Shown here: piece after piece, positions 7,746 through 15,801 of the stretch
Layout: each line of letters begins with the position of its first letter
Numbering within the stretch: the stretch's first letter is position 1
Assembly: GCA_028874995.1 (NCBI GenBank)
Contig: JAPPGM010000080.1
Location: 1-42,838 of the forward strand
Length of the DNA: 42,838 nt
From: Gemmatimonadota bacterium
Lineage (GTDB): Bacteria > Gemmatimonadota > Gemmatimonadetes > Longimicrobiales > Gaopeijiaceae
Direction of reading: 5' to 3'
The notes under the pieces: model-generated
What the model was told of the DNA's origin: nothing
The model's database searches: none
The model's input: only the letters and a program-made list of their open reading frames with translations
Position numbers and translations under genes: made by a program

Positions 7746-7955
7746 GAGCGTGCGCCGCAGAAGCGGAGCCGGCGGGAAACCCCGCGACATTCGTCGGTAG
7801 TCTGAACCCACCCGACCAGCCCCAGCGGCACCCCCGCGGCCCACCGGTCTTGAATCCATCCTTGCCGGTCCTTACCTTGGGCCACTGTGACGTCCAGGCT
7901 GCCCGATCGAGCGGGGCCGGCCACCACCGGGACAACTTCAGGGAGTAGATTCACC

Positions 7956-8729
7956 ATGAGACGCAGAACTCGTTTCGGCTTGGCGGGACTTATCGCCACT
8001 CTGGCCCTCGCGGCTTGCGGGCAGGGCCAGGTTTCAATCGTTGTCGAACTCGAGGACGAGGGCGGCGGGGATGCCAGACTTCTGGAGGACATCGCGGTCC
8101 GTCTCCTTCCCTACGACCGGGACCAGGTCTTCGACTCCCTGACCGGGGCCGCGCCCACACCCGAGCCCGAGATTCCCGCGGATCTGCTGGCGGCACGAGA
8201 CGAGATCGCCGCGGCGCAACGCGCTTGGACCGATGAAGTTACCCTCGTGGCAAACCTGCGCGAACAGATCGACACTCTGAACAAGCAACTCGAGAGCCTG
8301 AATCCGGCCATGAACGAGTACAACAGGATCTTCCGGCAGGTAGACCCGATGATCACCGAGTGGGAGCGCCGCGAAGCGAACACGGAGACCCTTTTCGCGC
8401 GATTCAATGAACTTCAGCAGGCGAACATCGCGCAGATGAACGAGGTCAGGGACGCGCGCGATCTCTGGGCCGACCAGGCCTACAGGAATGTCGGCGAAGT
8501 CATCGACGCCCTGACCGAAGCCTCGGGCCTGGAGGAGGCGGCGGACACGACCGGCGTTGAGGGCGCGATCCTGTTCGACAACGTCGCTCCGGGGCAGTAC
8601 TGGATCTTCGCCCGCTACGAGCTGGTCTACGACGAACTCTACTGGAACATCCCGATCACCGTCACGAGGGAGGAACCGGTCGTGGTTCGGCTCAACCGCG
8701 CGAACGCCCAAGTGAGGGCCATCTTCTAG
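7956..8729 (+). CDS. Orphan lipoprotein with coiled coil
   Basis: 257-residue lipoprotein of no recognised family. The signal peptide MRRRTRFGLAGLIATLALAAC ends in a lipobox (LAAC) with Cys21. The first domain (VSIVVELEDEGG, then DIAVRLLPYDRDQVFDSL) reads as a beta-sandwich-like stretch. A long helix rich in Gln/Glu/Asn follows at roughly 85-180 and is probably coiled coil. The C-terminus (GAILFDNVAPGQYWIFARYEL) resembles the end of a carboxypeptidase-regulatory or transthyretin-like fold. GGGAG lies 10 bases before the ATG. Probably an envelope protein; the role is unknown. Confidence 0.75.
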   Translation: MRRRTRFGLAGLIATLALAACGQGQVSIVVELEDEGGGDARLLEDIAVRLLPYDRDQVFDSLTGAAPTPEPEIPADLLAARDEIAAAQRAWTDEVTLVANLREQIDTLNKQLESLNPAMNEYNRIFRQVDPMITEWERREANTETLFARFNELQQANIAQMNEVRDARDLWADQAYRNVGEVIDALTEASGLEEAADTTGVEGAILFDNVAPGQYWIFARYELVYDELYWNIPITVTREEPVVVRLNRANAQVRAIF

Positions 8730-8820
8730 CGGGAACGCGTGGTCGTGCCGGCGCGGATCGAATGAACCGGCGATTCCTGCCGCAGCCTCTCACTGACCGC
8801 CGGACTCCGGTCGTCTCCCG

Positions 8821-11040
8821 GTGAACCCACGCTTCGAGATCGACGCGGACGGCGTCGGGACAGTCACTTTCGACGACCCCGGCCGCGCCCACAACATCCT
8901 GTCCGAGCAGGTTTTGGAGGTTCTCGAAGGGGTCATCGCACAGGCGGGCGGCGCTGCGCGCGATGGGACGCTGCGGGCACTCCTGGTCGAGTCCGGCAAA
9001 CCGGGTTCGTTCATTGCGGGTGCCGACTTGACGGCCATCGCCGCCGTCGCCGAATCAGGGGACCGGGAGACCGCGGTCGAGGCCGTGCGCGCGGGGCAGG
9101 CGCTCTTCGGCCGAATCGCCGCGCTCCCTGTCCCCACCGTGGCGGCCATTCAGGGGATTTGCCTCGGTGGCGGTACGGAGTTGGCGCTGGCGTGCGACTA
9201 TCGCGTCTGCGACGACGACGACCGCACACGAATCGGCCTGCCCGAAGTTCAGCTGGGGATACTGCCCGCGTGGGGCGGCACGACGCGGCTGCCTCGCCTG
9301 ATGGGTCTGCGTGCGGCTCTGGGCCTCATGCTGACCGGAAAGCCCGCCCGCGTCTCCAAGGCCCGGCGCATCGGCCTGGTGGACCGGGTGTTTCCGCGGC
9401 ATCAGTTTCGCCACCGGAGCCTGGAGTTCGTGCGTTCGCTGGCGGTGGAGACGGGGAGTGGCGGTGTCGGCGGGGGGCGACAGGGGGTCCGGGCAAAGCG
9501 GAGGCGAGGGATCTCCGGGTGGCTGCTGGATGGCACCATCCCGGGGCGTGCCATCGTGCTGCGCACCGCGCGCAAGCAGGTCCTGAAGCGCACGAAAGGC
9601 CATTATCCCGCCCCACTCAAGATCCTGGACGTCGTGCGGAAGGGGTCGGGGCGCCCTGTTGCTCGAAGTCTGGAGCTCGAGGCGAGGGCGGCGGGGGAAC
9701 TGGTGGCGTCCCCACAGTGCAGGAACCTCCTCTTCCTCTTTCAGTTGCGTGAAGGCGGGCGCAAGGGGCCGTGGGCAAAGGGGGGGAGTGCCGCGCCGGT
9801 GGATCGGATGGCGGTGATCGGGGCCGGGCAGATGGGGGGCGGCATCGCCCAGGTGGCGGCGTACAACGATCTTCACGTGCGGATGAAGGATGTGCGGCAC
9901 GAGGCGGTGGCGGGGGGGCTGGCGCACGCGCGCTCGATCTTCGACGGGGCGGTGAAGCGCAGGTCGCTCCGGCGCCGGGACGCGATGCGGAAGATGGGCC
10001 TGATCTCCGGGGGACTTGACTACGCCGGGGTGGGGCGGGCGGACCTCGTCGTGGAGGCGGTGGTCGAGCGCATGGACGTCAAGAAGGCCGTCCTGAAGGA
10101 GGTCGAGGCGGTCGTGGGGCCGGATGCCGTAATCGCGACGAACACCTCCTCGCTCCCGGTCGACGAGATGGCCTCGGTTCTCGACCGTCCCGCCCGCTTC
10201 GCCGGCATGCACTTCTTCGGGCCGGTGCACCGCATGCCGCTGGTGGAGGTGGTCAGGGGGGAGAAGACCGACCCCGACACCATCGAAACGATCGCGGCGC
10301 TGGTGGTCCGCATGGGCAAGGTCCCCGTGGTGACCCGCGACGGCCCGGGCTTCCTCGTGAACCGCATCCTGGGACTCGCCCTGAACGAGGCCGGACACCT
10401 TCTCGACGAGGGATGCGACGTCGAGGCCCTGGACCGCATCTGGACCGACTTCGGGATGCCGATGGGACCCTGCCGCCTGATCGATGAGGTCGGGATGGAC
10501 ATCGCGCGCCACGCGGGGGACACGCTGGCCGAGGCCTTGGGCGAGCGCATGGCGCCGAGCGCGTCGCTGGTTGCGCTGGCGGAGTCGGGGCGGCTGGGAC
10601 GCAAGGGCGGCAAGGGCTTCTACCTGTACGAGAACGGGAAGAAGAAGGGCCTGGACAGCGGCGTCTACGCGGACATGGGGCAGTCCTCGCGGCGCGTCTC
10701 TCCGGACCCGAAGCGGGCGTGCGACCGGATCGTGCTGGCCATGGTCAACGAGGCCGCGAGGATCCTGGAGGACGGGATCGTGGGTTCGGCGGCCGACGTG
10801 GATCTGGGGATGGTGATGGGGACGGGATTCCCGCCCTTCCGAGGAGGTCTGCTCCGGTACGCAGACGACCGAGGGCTCGGAGAGGTGCTGGACATCGTCG
10901 AAGGGTTTGCCGGCGAGGTGGGCGGCCGTTTCCGGCCCTGTCCGCTGCTGGTTCGGTTGGCGCGGGAGGGGGAGACTTTTCATCGCGCGTTTCCGGCCGT
11001 GCGCGCGGATTCGCACCCGGAAGAGAACGGGCGGGGGTGA
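8821..11040 (+). CDS. fadJ: Bifunctional enoyl-CoA hydratase / 3-hydroxyacyl-CoA dehydrogenase (FadJ/FadB-like alpha subunit)
   Basis: Beta-oxidation multienzyme, 739 residues. The N-terminal crotonase domain has the oxyanion loop FIAGADLTAI and both catalytic glutamates, E120 (GGGTELAL) and E142 (LPEVQLG). The central NAD-binding fold starts at residue 334 (GAGQMG). The dehydrogenase signature HFFGPVHRMPLVEVV has the catalytic His near 474 and Gly where FadB has Asn. A second helical domain repeat follows (KGGKGFYLYENGKK, then PPFRGGLLRYAD). The start is GTG. A stretch at about 213-233 rich in Gly and Arg is a non-conserved linker. The thiolase partner (FadI/FadA) is not in the window. The next gene begins 3 bases after the stop. 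Confidence 0.92.
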   Translation: MNPRFEIDADGVGTVTFDDPGRAHNILSEQVLEVLEGVIAQAGGAARDGTLRALLVESGKPGSFIAGADLTAIAAVAESGDRETAVEAVRAGQALFGRIAALPVPTVAAIQGICLGGGTELALACDYRVCDDDDRTRIGLPEVQLGILPAWGGTTRLPRLMGLRAALGLMLTGKPARVSKARRIGLVDRVFPRHQFRHRSLEFVRSLAVETGSGGVGGGRQGVRAKRRRGISGWLLDGTIPGRAIVLRTARKQVLKRTKGHYPAPLKILDVVRKGSGRPVARSLELEARAAGELVASPQCRNLLFLFQLREGGRKGPWAKGGSAAPVDRMAVIGAGQMGGGIAQVAAYNDLHVRMKDVRHEAVAGGLAHARSIFDGAVKRRSLRRRDAMRKMGLISGGLDYAGVGRADLVVEAVVERMDVKKAVLKEVEAVVGPDAVIATNTSSLPVDEMASVLDRPARFAGMHFFGPVHRMPLVEVVRGEKTDPDTIETIAALVVRMGKVPVVTRDGPGFLVNRILGLALNEAGHLLDEGCDVEALDRIWTDFGMPMGPCRLIDEVGMDIARHAGDTLAEALGERMAPSASLVALAESGRLGRKGGKGFYLYENGKKKGLDSGVYADMGQSSRRVSPDPKRACDRIVLAMVNEAARILEDGIVGSAADVDLGMVMGTGFPPFRGGLLRYADDRGLGEVLDIVEGFAGEVGGRFRPCPLLVRLAREGETFHRAFPAVRADSHPEENGRG

Positions 11041-11043
11041 GGG

Positions 11044-11694
11044 GTGGATGGGGGATCGGTGGCGGGGGTGGTTCTGGCGGCCGGGGTTTCGGGGCGCATG
11101 GGTGCGCCGAAGGCTCTGCTGGACGCAGGCGACATGACCTTTGTCGCGCGCCTGGTCGAGACGCTCGCCCAAGGTGGCTGTGACCCCGTCGTGGTGGTGG
11201 GTGCGTCGGGCGCCGGAGCATTGGCGGAGGAGGTCGGCCGGGGTGCCGGAGTGCTGGTCGTGAACCCGGGTGGCCGGGGCGGGCAGATCGGTTCGCTACG
11301 GGTGGCGCTCGACCACCTGGAGGGCATGGCCGATCCCCCTGCCGCTCTCGCCTTTACGCCGGTCGACAATCCGTTCGTGGCGCCTGCCACCGTTCGCGCC
11401 TTGATCGCGGAGTGGCGCGGGTCCCGGGCCGCCATCGTGCTGCCCCGGTTCCGGGGTGTGCGGGGTCATCCCGCGCTGGTGGACATGAATGTGGCCGCCG
11501 AGTTACGAGCGGAAGGGTTGCGGGAGGGGGCCCGCACGGTGGTGCGGCGCGATCCGGGCCGGGTGCTCGAGGTGGAGGTGGCGGATCCCGGGGTGGCGGA
11601 TGATCTGGACACGCCGGGTAGGTACCGGGCGCGGCTTTCGGGGATTGGCAAGGGCGAAACCGTACCGCGCCGTTCGGGAGAGACACACTCGTGA
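11044..11694 (+). CDS. MocA/MobA-like molybdenum-cofactor nucleotidyltransferase
   Basis: 216-residue NTP-transferase, expected to add CMP or GMP to molybdopterin in maturing Mo enzymes. The family motif VVLAAGVSGRMGAPKALL lies at 9-26, PVDNPFV corresponds to the metal-binding PxDxPxV segment, and RGHPALV is the conserved C-terminal block. The CTP-using MocA type is more likely than MobA, given the neighbouring xdhC genes and the RGHP block, but this is not certain. The start is GTG, 3 bases after the fadJ stop. Its stop overlaps the next start (GTGA). Confidence 0.85.
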   Translation: MDGGSVAGVVLAAGVSGRMGAPKALLDAGDMTFVARLVETLAQGGCDPVVVVGASGAGALAEEVGRGAGVLVVNPGGRGGQIGSLRVALDHLEGMADPPAALAFTPVDNPFVAPATVRALIAEWRGSRAAIVLPRFRGVRGHPALVDMNVAAELRAEGLREGARTVVRRDPGRVLEVEVADPGVADDLDTPGRYRARLSGIGKGETVPRRSGETHS

Positions 11695-12557
11695 ATCCCT
11701 CACCCGCGCGGATAGCCGCCCGAGTCCTCGAGGCGCTCCGGAAGGGGGAGCGCATCTACACCGCGGTCGTCACCGATTCGGCCGACCCGGGCCTGATCGG
11801 GCGGCGGTGGTGGAGCTCCGGCAGGCGACACGGGGGCACGCTCGGCAGCCCGTCCCTCGACGCGGCGGTGGCCGCGGCGCTGCCGGCGCTCTTCCCCCCC
11901 GGGGAATCACGCGGAGCGCTGAGCCGCGACTTCGAGTACCGTGACGGCGGCCGCGCGGGCAACGCCCGGGTCTATATCGAGCTGCACGGCCCCCCGGCCA
12001 GGATGGTGATCGTGGGCGCTGGGCACATCGCCATCCCCCTGGCGCGGCTGGGCGACATGCTCGGCCTGCGCGTCGAAGTACTGGACGACCGTCCCGACTT
12101 CGCGGCCCCGGAGCGGTTTCCCGAGGCCACCGCCGTGCGGGTCATCGATTTCCGCGATCCCTTTGCGGACACGCCGCTGGCCCCGCACGACCACGTCGTC
12201 CTGGTGACCCGCGGCCACAGCTTCGACTACGAGTGTCTGGTACGGCTATTGCGCATGGCCCGTCCACCTCATTATGTCGGCATGATCGGTAGTCGGCGCC
12301 GCGTGCGCGCGACCCACGAACAGCTGTTGCGCGACGGGTTCACCACCGAGGAAATGGGGCGGGTTCGCGCGCCCGTGGGGTTGGATCTGGGCGGGCAGAC
12401 GCCGGTCGAGATCGCGGTTTCGGTGGCCGCGGAGATCGTTATGTTTCACGCCGGTGGTTCCGGAGTCCCGCTGGTCGAGAAGGAGCGGGTCGTGGAGCGC
12501 TTCTTCGGGCACCGGAGCCCCGGCACCCCGTCACCATCAACGCGGACAACGGAATAG
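11691..12557 (+). CDS. xdhC: XdhC-family protein with degenerate N-domain
   Basis: Chaperone and cofactor-insertion factor of xanthine dehydrogenase-type Mo hydroxylases, 288 residues. The C-terminal Rossmann domain is well conserved: VIVGAGHIAIPLARLGD at about 102-118, YVGMIGSRRRV, and GLDLGGQTPVEIAVSVAAEI. The N-terminal XdhC_CoxI part is recognisable only weakly: the usual GT-GGGC segment reads GTLGSPSLDAA, so its Cys is lost. An intact N-domain is encoded by the very next gene. The start GTG overlaps the preceding stop. No Mo-hydroxylase subunit genes are in the window. Confidence 0.88.
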   Translation: MNPSPARIAARVLEALRKGERIYTAVVTDSADPGLIGRRWWSSGRRHGGTLGSPSLDAAVAAALPALFPPGESRGALSRDFEYRDGGRAGNARVYIELHGPPARMVIVGAGHIAIPLARLGDMLGLRVEVLDDRPDFAAPERFPEATAVRVIDFRDPFADTPLAPHDHVVLVTRGHSFDYECLVRLLRMARPPHYVGMIGSRRRVRATHEQLLRDGFTTEEMGRVRAPVGLDLGGQTPVEIAVSVAAEIVMFHAGGSGVPLVEKERVVERFFGHRSPGTPSPSTRTTE

Positions 12558-12564
12558 GGCGCGC

Positions 12565-12894
12565 ATGGACGAAAAGGAGTTGATGGCCCGGCTGGCGGCG
12601 CTGGAGGAGCCTGCCGTGCTGGCCACGATCGTGGCCGCGAAGGGGTCCACACCGCGCAAGACCGGCGCCAGGATGCTGGTCGGAACGGGCGGGGTCATCG
12701 CGGGGACCGTGGGCGGCGGCTGCGGGGAGGGGGAGGTGATCGAGGCGGCACTGGAGCTTTTTCGGGGCGGCGGCCCGAGGACCGTCCGCGTGGACCTCAC
12801 CGATGAACTGACTTCGTGGAGCCCGGCAGTGTGCGGTGGCATCATGGATGTCTTCATCGAACGCGCCAACCCGGATCACTTTGGCGGGTCATGA
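12565..12894 (+). CDS. Stand-alone XdhC N-terminal (XdhC_CoxI) domain protein
   Basis: 109-residue protein made only of the XdhC_CoxI domain. It contains KGSTPRKTGARMLV and GTVGGGCGEGEVIEAA with C53, the conserved glycine-cysteine motif that the preceding gene lacks. In ordinary XdhC this domain precedes the Rossmann domain in one chain; here it is a separate gene placed after it. It probably works in trans with the preceding protein in Mo-cofactor sulfuration or insertion (inference). The ATG follows the preceding stop by 7 bases, and its own stop overlaps the next start (ATGA). Confidence 0.85.
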   Translation: MDEKELMARLAALEEPAVLATIVAAKGSTPRKTGARMLVGTGGVIAGTVGGGCGEGEVIEAALELFRGGGPRTVRVDLTDELTSWSPAVCGGIMDVFIERANPDHFGGS

Positions 12895-13469
12895 CGGTTC
12901 CGTCGCCAGCCGGTTTCGCGCTCTCCCCGCCCCGCTCCGGAAGCCTTGTCGATATTCGCTACGGCCGAATCGGCCGGCCCACCCAGGTCTACCGCCAGCT
13001 CGTACTGGAGGCCGGACCGGACCTGGTCGTCAGCTTCCAGCCGCGCACGCCCATCGACGAACCCCTTGTGGTCGACGGCTTCACGATCCTCGAGCCCCGG
13101 TCGCCGGTCATCTGGTTCAGCTTCCCGGGCAAGTGGCACGATATAGGTCTCTTTCACCGTACCAACGGCGCATTCACGGGGCGCTACGGCAACATCGTCA
13201 CCCCGCTTCAGTTCGTTGACGGCCGCCTCTGGGCGACGACCGACCTGTGCCTGGACGTGTGGGTGCCGCGATGGGGGCCGGTACGACTACTCGATGAGGA
13301 CGAACTCGCGAGCGCCGAGGAAGAAGGCCACCTCGACAGGAAGCTGGCCGACCGCGCGCGGGAAGAGGCGAGAGCGGTGATGCACGCGTGTCACGCGGGT
13401 ACCTGGCCGCCGGCGGTGACCGCCGAGTGGTCGCTGGCCCGGGCATTGGAGGTCTGCAGTCGAATGTGA
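12891..13469 (+). CDS. DUF402-domain protein (FomD/Ntdp-like)
   Basis: 192-residue protein. The C-terminal half matches the DUF402 pattern: TTDLCLDVWVPRWGPVRLLDEDEL, then a charged helix (RAREEARAVMHA). Characterised relatives hydrolyse nucleoside diphosphates or cytidylyl phosphonate (FomD). The start ATG overlaps the stop of the XdhC N-domain gene, so it belongs to the same operon. A link to the CTP-using nucleotidyltransferase two genes upstream is possible but is inference. The acidic DEDE region provides candidate metal ligands. Confidence 0.75.
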   Translation: MTVPSPAGFALSPPRSGSLVDIRYGRIGRPTQVYRQLVLEAGPDLVVSFQPRTPIDEPLVVDGFTILEPRSPVIWFSFPGKWHDIGLFHRTNGAFTGRYGNIVTPLQFVDGRLWATTDLCLDVWVPRWGPVRLLDEDELASAEEEGHLDRKLADRAREEARAVMHACHAGTWPPAVTAEWSLARALEVCSRM

Positions 13470-13492
13470 ACCCGGGTGCTCGGGCAGCGGAG

Positions 13493-13705
13493 TCAGCCCT
13501 CCTGTCCCTCTCCCTCCACGACCTGCGCCGAACAAAGCCGGGCGGCATCGATGTAGCACTCGGCCGCGACCGCCGGATCCTCACGGATGAAGTCGATGAG
13601 GCGGTCGTATTCCTCTGTGCCGCTCCCGGGAACCGAAATGGTTTCCGAGTGATATCCGCCCCTGCCCGCGTACAGAACCCGGACCCGGATCCGTTCACTG
13701 CTCAT
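13493..13705 (-). CDS. Small protein co-encoded with VKOR
   Basis: 70-residue protein of unknown family (starts MSSERIRVRVLYAGRGGYHSE; two Cys in the second half). Its ATG overlaps the VKOR stop (ATGA), so it is translated as part of the DsbA-VKOR unit. A beta-strand-rich N-terminus and an acidic tail are all that can be seen. It could be an accessory protein or an unrelated passenger. Confidence 0.6.
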   Translation of the reverse strand: MSSERIRVRVLYAGRGGYHSETISVPGSGTEEYDRLIDFIREDPAVAAECYIDAARLCSAQVVEGEGQEG

Positions 13706-14196
13706 GCTCCCATCCCCCTCCGAATTCGTTTCAGTTCGGGGAGCGTGGCAACGAACACGATGGTGATGATGATGGCCGACGCCACGCAGTAGCGGCACCA
13801 CGCCTTGATGACCGCCGCCTCCAGGTAGGTGAGGTATCCGCTGAAGAGTACCCCGACAAGCGCGCCACCGAAAAGGAGGAAGGGGATCAGCCGCGACCTG
13901 CCAAGCCGGTCCTGCAACCCCGCCAGCGCGAGGGCGAGGAGCGCCACATACCCGGCCAGCCCGATTCCCGACACGGGCACGGGACCAACCTTGGCGTACT
14001 TCGACGACTGGACCGTGGCGCAATCACCGCTCCCGCACGGGACCGGCGGGGTCCAGCCCATATTGGCCGCGAGCAGGTAGAAGGCTACGAAGGCACCCAC
14101 CAGAGACAGAATCGCGACGGCCATTCGGTTCCTGGGGGGGGGCGTGCCGGTGAAGGGAACGGATCCCGGTTCTCCCCGCGGCTCCAGCCACTCCAT
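13702..14196 (-). CDS. VKOR-family disulfide oxidoreductase
   Basis: Inner-membrane enzyme that reoxidises a periplasmic thiol oxidase and passes electrons to quinone, the functional counterpart of DsbB. 164 residues with about four transmembrane helices. All active elements are present: C54 and C59 with following serines (CGSGDCATVQSS) and the quinone-side pair C134-x-x-C137 (WCRYC). It lies directly downstream of a DsbA-like gene. Start choice: ATG 14196 keeps coding-like codon use, but ATG 14124 (MAVAILSLVG) has a good AGGAA at 5 bases and begins just before helix 1, so the shorter form of 140 residues is a serious alternative. Confidence 0.9.
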   Translation of the reverse strand: MEWLEPRGEPGSVPFTGTPPPRNRMAVAILSLVGAFVAFYLLAANMGWTPPVPCGSGDCATVQSSKYAKVGPVPVSGIGLAGYVALLALALAGLQDRLGRSRLIPFLLFGGALVGVLFSGYLTYLEAAVIKAWCRYCVASAIIITIVFVATLPELKRIRRGMGA

Positions 14197-14219
14197 CGCG
14201 GAGGGGCGATCCGGTTGGG

Positions 14220-14900
14220 TCAATTCTCGTCGCCGGCGGATTCCACGGCCTGCTTGACGTCCAGGAACCTGGAGCCCCCGAGGCGGTAGACCGGCGGGCC
14301 ACCCCTGTGTACGAACAGCGTCGGCGTGCCACTGACCTGGAAAGCCTGTCCGAGCATCATGTTCGCGCTCACGACCCTGGCGTGCTCGTCGCTGTCCAGG
14401 CAGCTGTTGAAGGCGCTCGTGTCCAGCTCGAGCTGTGCCGCCAAGTCCTTGAAGTACCCGGCGGCGCTGGCCATCGGGGACCAGTCCTCCTGCGTGTCGA
14501 AGACCAGATCGTGATACTCGGGGTAGCGGTCCTGATCGCCAGCGCAACGTGCGGCCCTCGCCGCCAGGAATGCGTGGGGATGCAGGTCCAGCATCGGGTA
14601 GTCGTGCAGGACTAGCTTGGCCTGGCCGCTGCTGATGAACTCGGCGTCCACCTGCGGCTTGTCGAACAGGCCGAATCTCTTGCACACGGGGCACTGATAG
14701 TCCGCGAACTCCATGATCGTTACCGGCGCATCGTCATCGCCGAACACGTAGGCCGGCTGCGCCAGTTCGATCAGCTCCGCGTTGTCCAGCTCGCCAAGCT
14801 CGACGGGTTCGAGCGTGGGAGTGCCACCGCTCATGGCGTAGTAGAGTACCCCGCCGCCGACCACGGCGACGGCGACGATGATGATGTAGAAGTTCTTCAT
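14220..14900 (-). CDS. DsbA-like thioredoxin-fold thiol oxidase, membrane-anchored
   Basis: 226-residue periplasmic protein with an N-terminal anchor (NFYIIIVAVAVVGGGVLYYA). The thioredoxin_4/DsbA fold has the redox motif C70-P-V-C73 (DYQCPVCKRFG), preceded by the DAPVTIMEFADY strand typical of DsbA/DsbG/BdbD. The cis-proline loop is SGTPTLFV. Two further Cys (ARCAGD and NSCLDS) could form a structural bond. The ATG at 14900 is backed by GGAG at 5 bases. With the VKOR downstream it forms a complete disulfide-introducing pair. Confidence 0.92.
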   Translation of the reverse strand: MKNFYIIIVAVAVVGGGVLYYAMSGGTPTLEPVELGELDNAELIELAQPAYVFGDDDAPVTIMEFADYQCPVCKRFGLFDKPQVDAEFISSGQAKLVLHDYPMLDLHPHAFLAARAARCAGDQDRYPEYHDLVFDTQEDWSPMASAAGYFKDLAAQLELDTSAFNSCLDSDEHARVVSANMMLGQAFQVSGTPTLFVHRGGPPVYRLGGSRFLDVKQAVESAGDEN

Positions 14901-15012
14901 GCTCGCTCCACTCCATTTGTCCGCCGGGTCTTGCCCGGCACCGATGGTCGGGCGCTTCCGGTTCCCGGTGGCTGTGTTCCGCACTCGCCAGAAATCGGTG
15001 CGGGGGCTTTCA

Positions 15013-15042
15013 AGTATGGGTAGGGAACTGAGCGAAGATCAA
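15013..15042 (-). promoter_or_regulatory. Candidate promoter of the DsbA-VKOR operon
   Basis: On the minus strand: TTGATC (15037-15042), 18 bases, CATACT (15013-15018). Each hexamer matches 4 of 6 consensus positions. The start site would be near 15006, about 105 bases before the dsbA-like ATG. A run of ten G (15051-15060, C on the minus strand) lies 8 bases upstream of the -35. Confidence 0.35.
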
Positions 15043-15134
15043 GACTGAGTGGGGGGGGGGCGACTGGTGCCGTCCCTGTCGGCCCGCGGACAGGCCTGGG
15101 TGAGCAGCGGGGGATTGGCGCCGTTGCCGCCGGG

Positions 15135-15515
15135 TCACAACTGGAAGCCAAGGGCGGAAGCGACTGCCTCCTGACGCTTGTCCCCGGTCACGAACGTTAC
15201 ATCGTTCGGATCTTCCGCAAGGTAGAGCGCGGTGGCGACGTGCCACAGGTCGGCGCCTCGGAGACAGCCGGCTTCCAGAACCTTCGTGAACTCGGGTCCG
15301 AGTGGGCGCTCCGGCAGAACCCACTTGACGCCGACTAGCAGATCCCGCCTGTACACATGCCCCTCCCGGTGCATGACCGACCGGATTTCCGCTTCAAGCA
15401 AATTCGAGGAAACAACATGGGAAAACTCGTCCAGCCGAGTTCCCAGTGCCCCGCCCCCCGGCTCGTCGAACATGACGGCAACCAGCGCGGACGTGTCGAC
15501 GTAGGCGACGCTCAT
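15135..15515 (-). CDS. vapC: PIN-domain toxin (VapC-like), second module
   Basis: 126-residue predicted ribonuclease toxin. PIN residues visible: D7 (YVDTSALVAV), E41/E43 (NLLEAEI), D89 (RGADLWHVATAL) and D112 (FVTGDKRQ). It differs in sequence from the PIN protein at 1865-2302 and pairs with a different antitoxin class (Phd/YefM). Its ATG overlaps the antitoxin stop by 4 bases. Confidence 0.9.
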   Translation of the reverse strand: MSVAYVDTSALVAVMFDEPGGGALGTRLDEFSHVVSSNLLEAEIRSVMHREGHVYRRDLLVGVKWVLPERPLGPEFTKVLEAGCLRGADLWHVATALYLAEDPNDVTFVTGDKRQEAVASALGFQL

Positions 15516-15796
15516 CGGGCGCGGTCCTCGCGATCCTCAAGGAATCGGGCCAGGGCGCCGGGCCGTCGATCGATCGCCCGGTAAGGGCCCTGGCGCTCGC
15601 CGGTGTCCACCAGGACTCCTCGCCGCTCGAGGTCGCGAAGACGGTCCTCGATGCTGCGGGGACCCGTTTGGATGGCGTGGATCTCCGCCACCGGCTCGCC
15701 ACGATAGGAAATCGTGACGGTCCTTCCCTCCCGCACGTGCCGCAGCACCTCCGAAAAACGGGCCTTGGCGTCGTAGGTCGAGTAGATCAAGGTCAT
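15512..15796 (-). CDS. Phd/YefM-family antitoxin
   Basis: 94-residue antitoxin. The N-terminal DNA-binding Phd fold has STYDAKARFSEVLRHV, then GRTVTISYRGEPVAEI. The C-terminal part is Arg-rich and would contact the toxin. No Shine-Dalgarno precedes ATG 15796, and the promoter -10 ends 5 bases upstream, so the message appears to be leaderless. The operator-like repeats inside the promoter suggest the usual autoregulation. Confidence 0.87.
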   Translation of the reverse strand: MTLIYSTYDAKARFSEVLRHVREGRTVTISYRGEPVAEIHAIQTGPRSIEDRLRDLERRGVLVDTGERQGPYRAIDRRPGALARFLEDREDRAR

Positions 15797-15801
15797 GCGG
15801 A

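Noticed and set aside
9055-11172. Antisense open frame of about 705 codons across the fadJ-like gene
   Set aside because: Shadow of a well-conserved enzyme; no motifs of its own.
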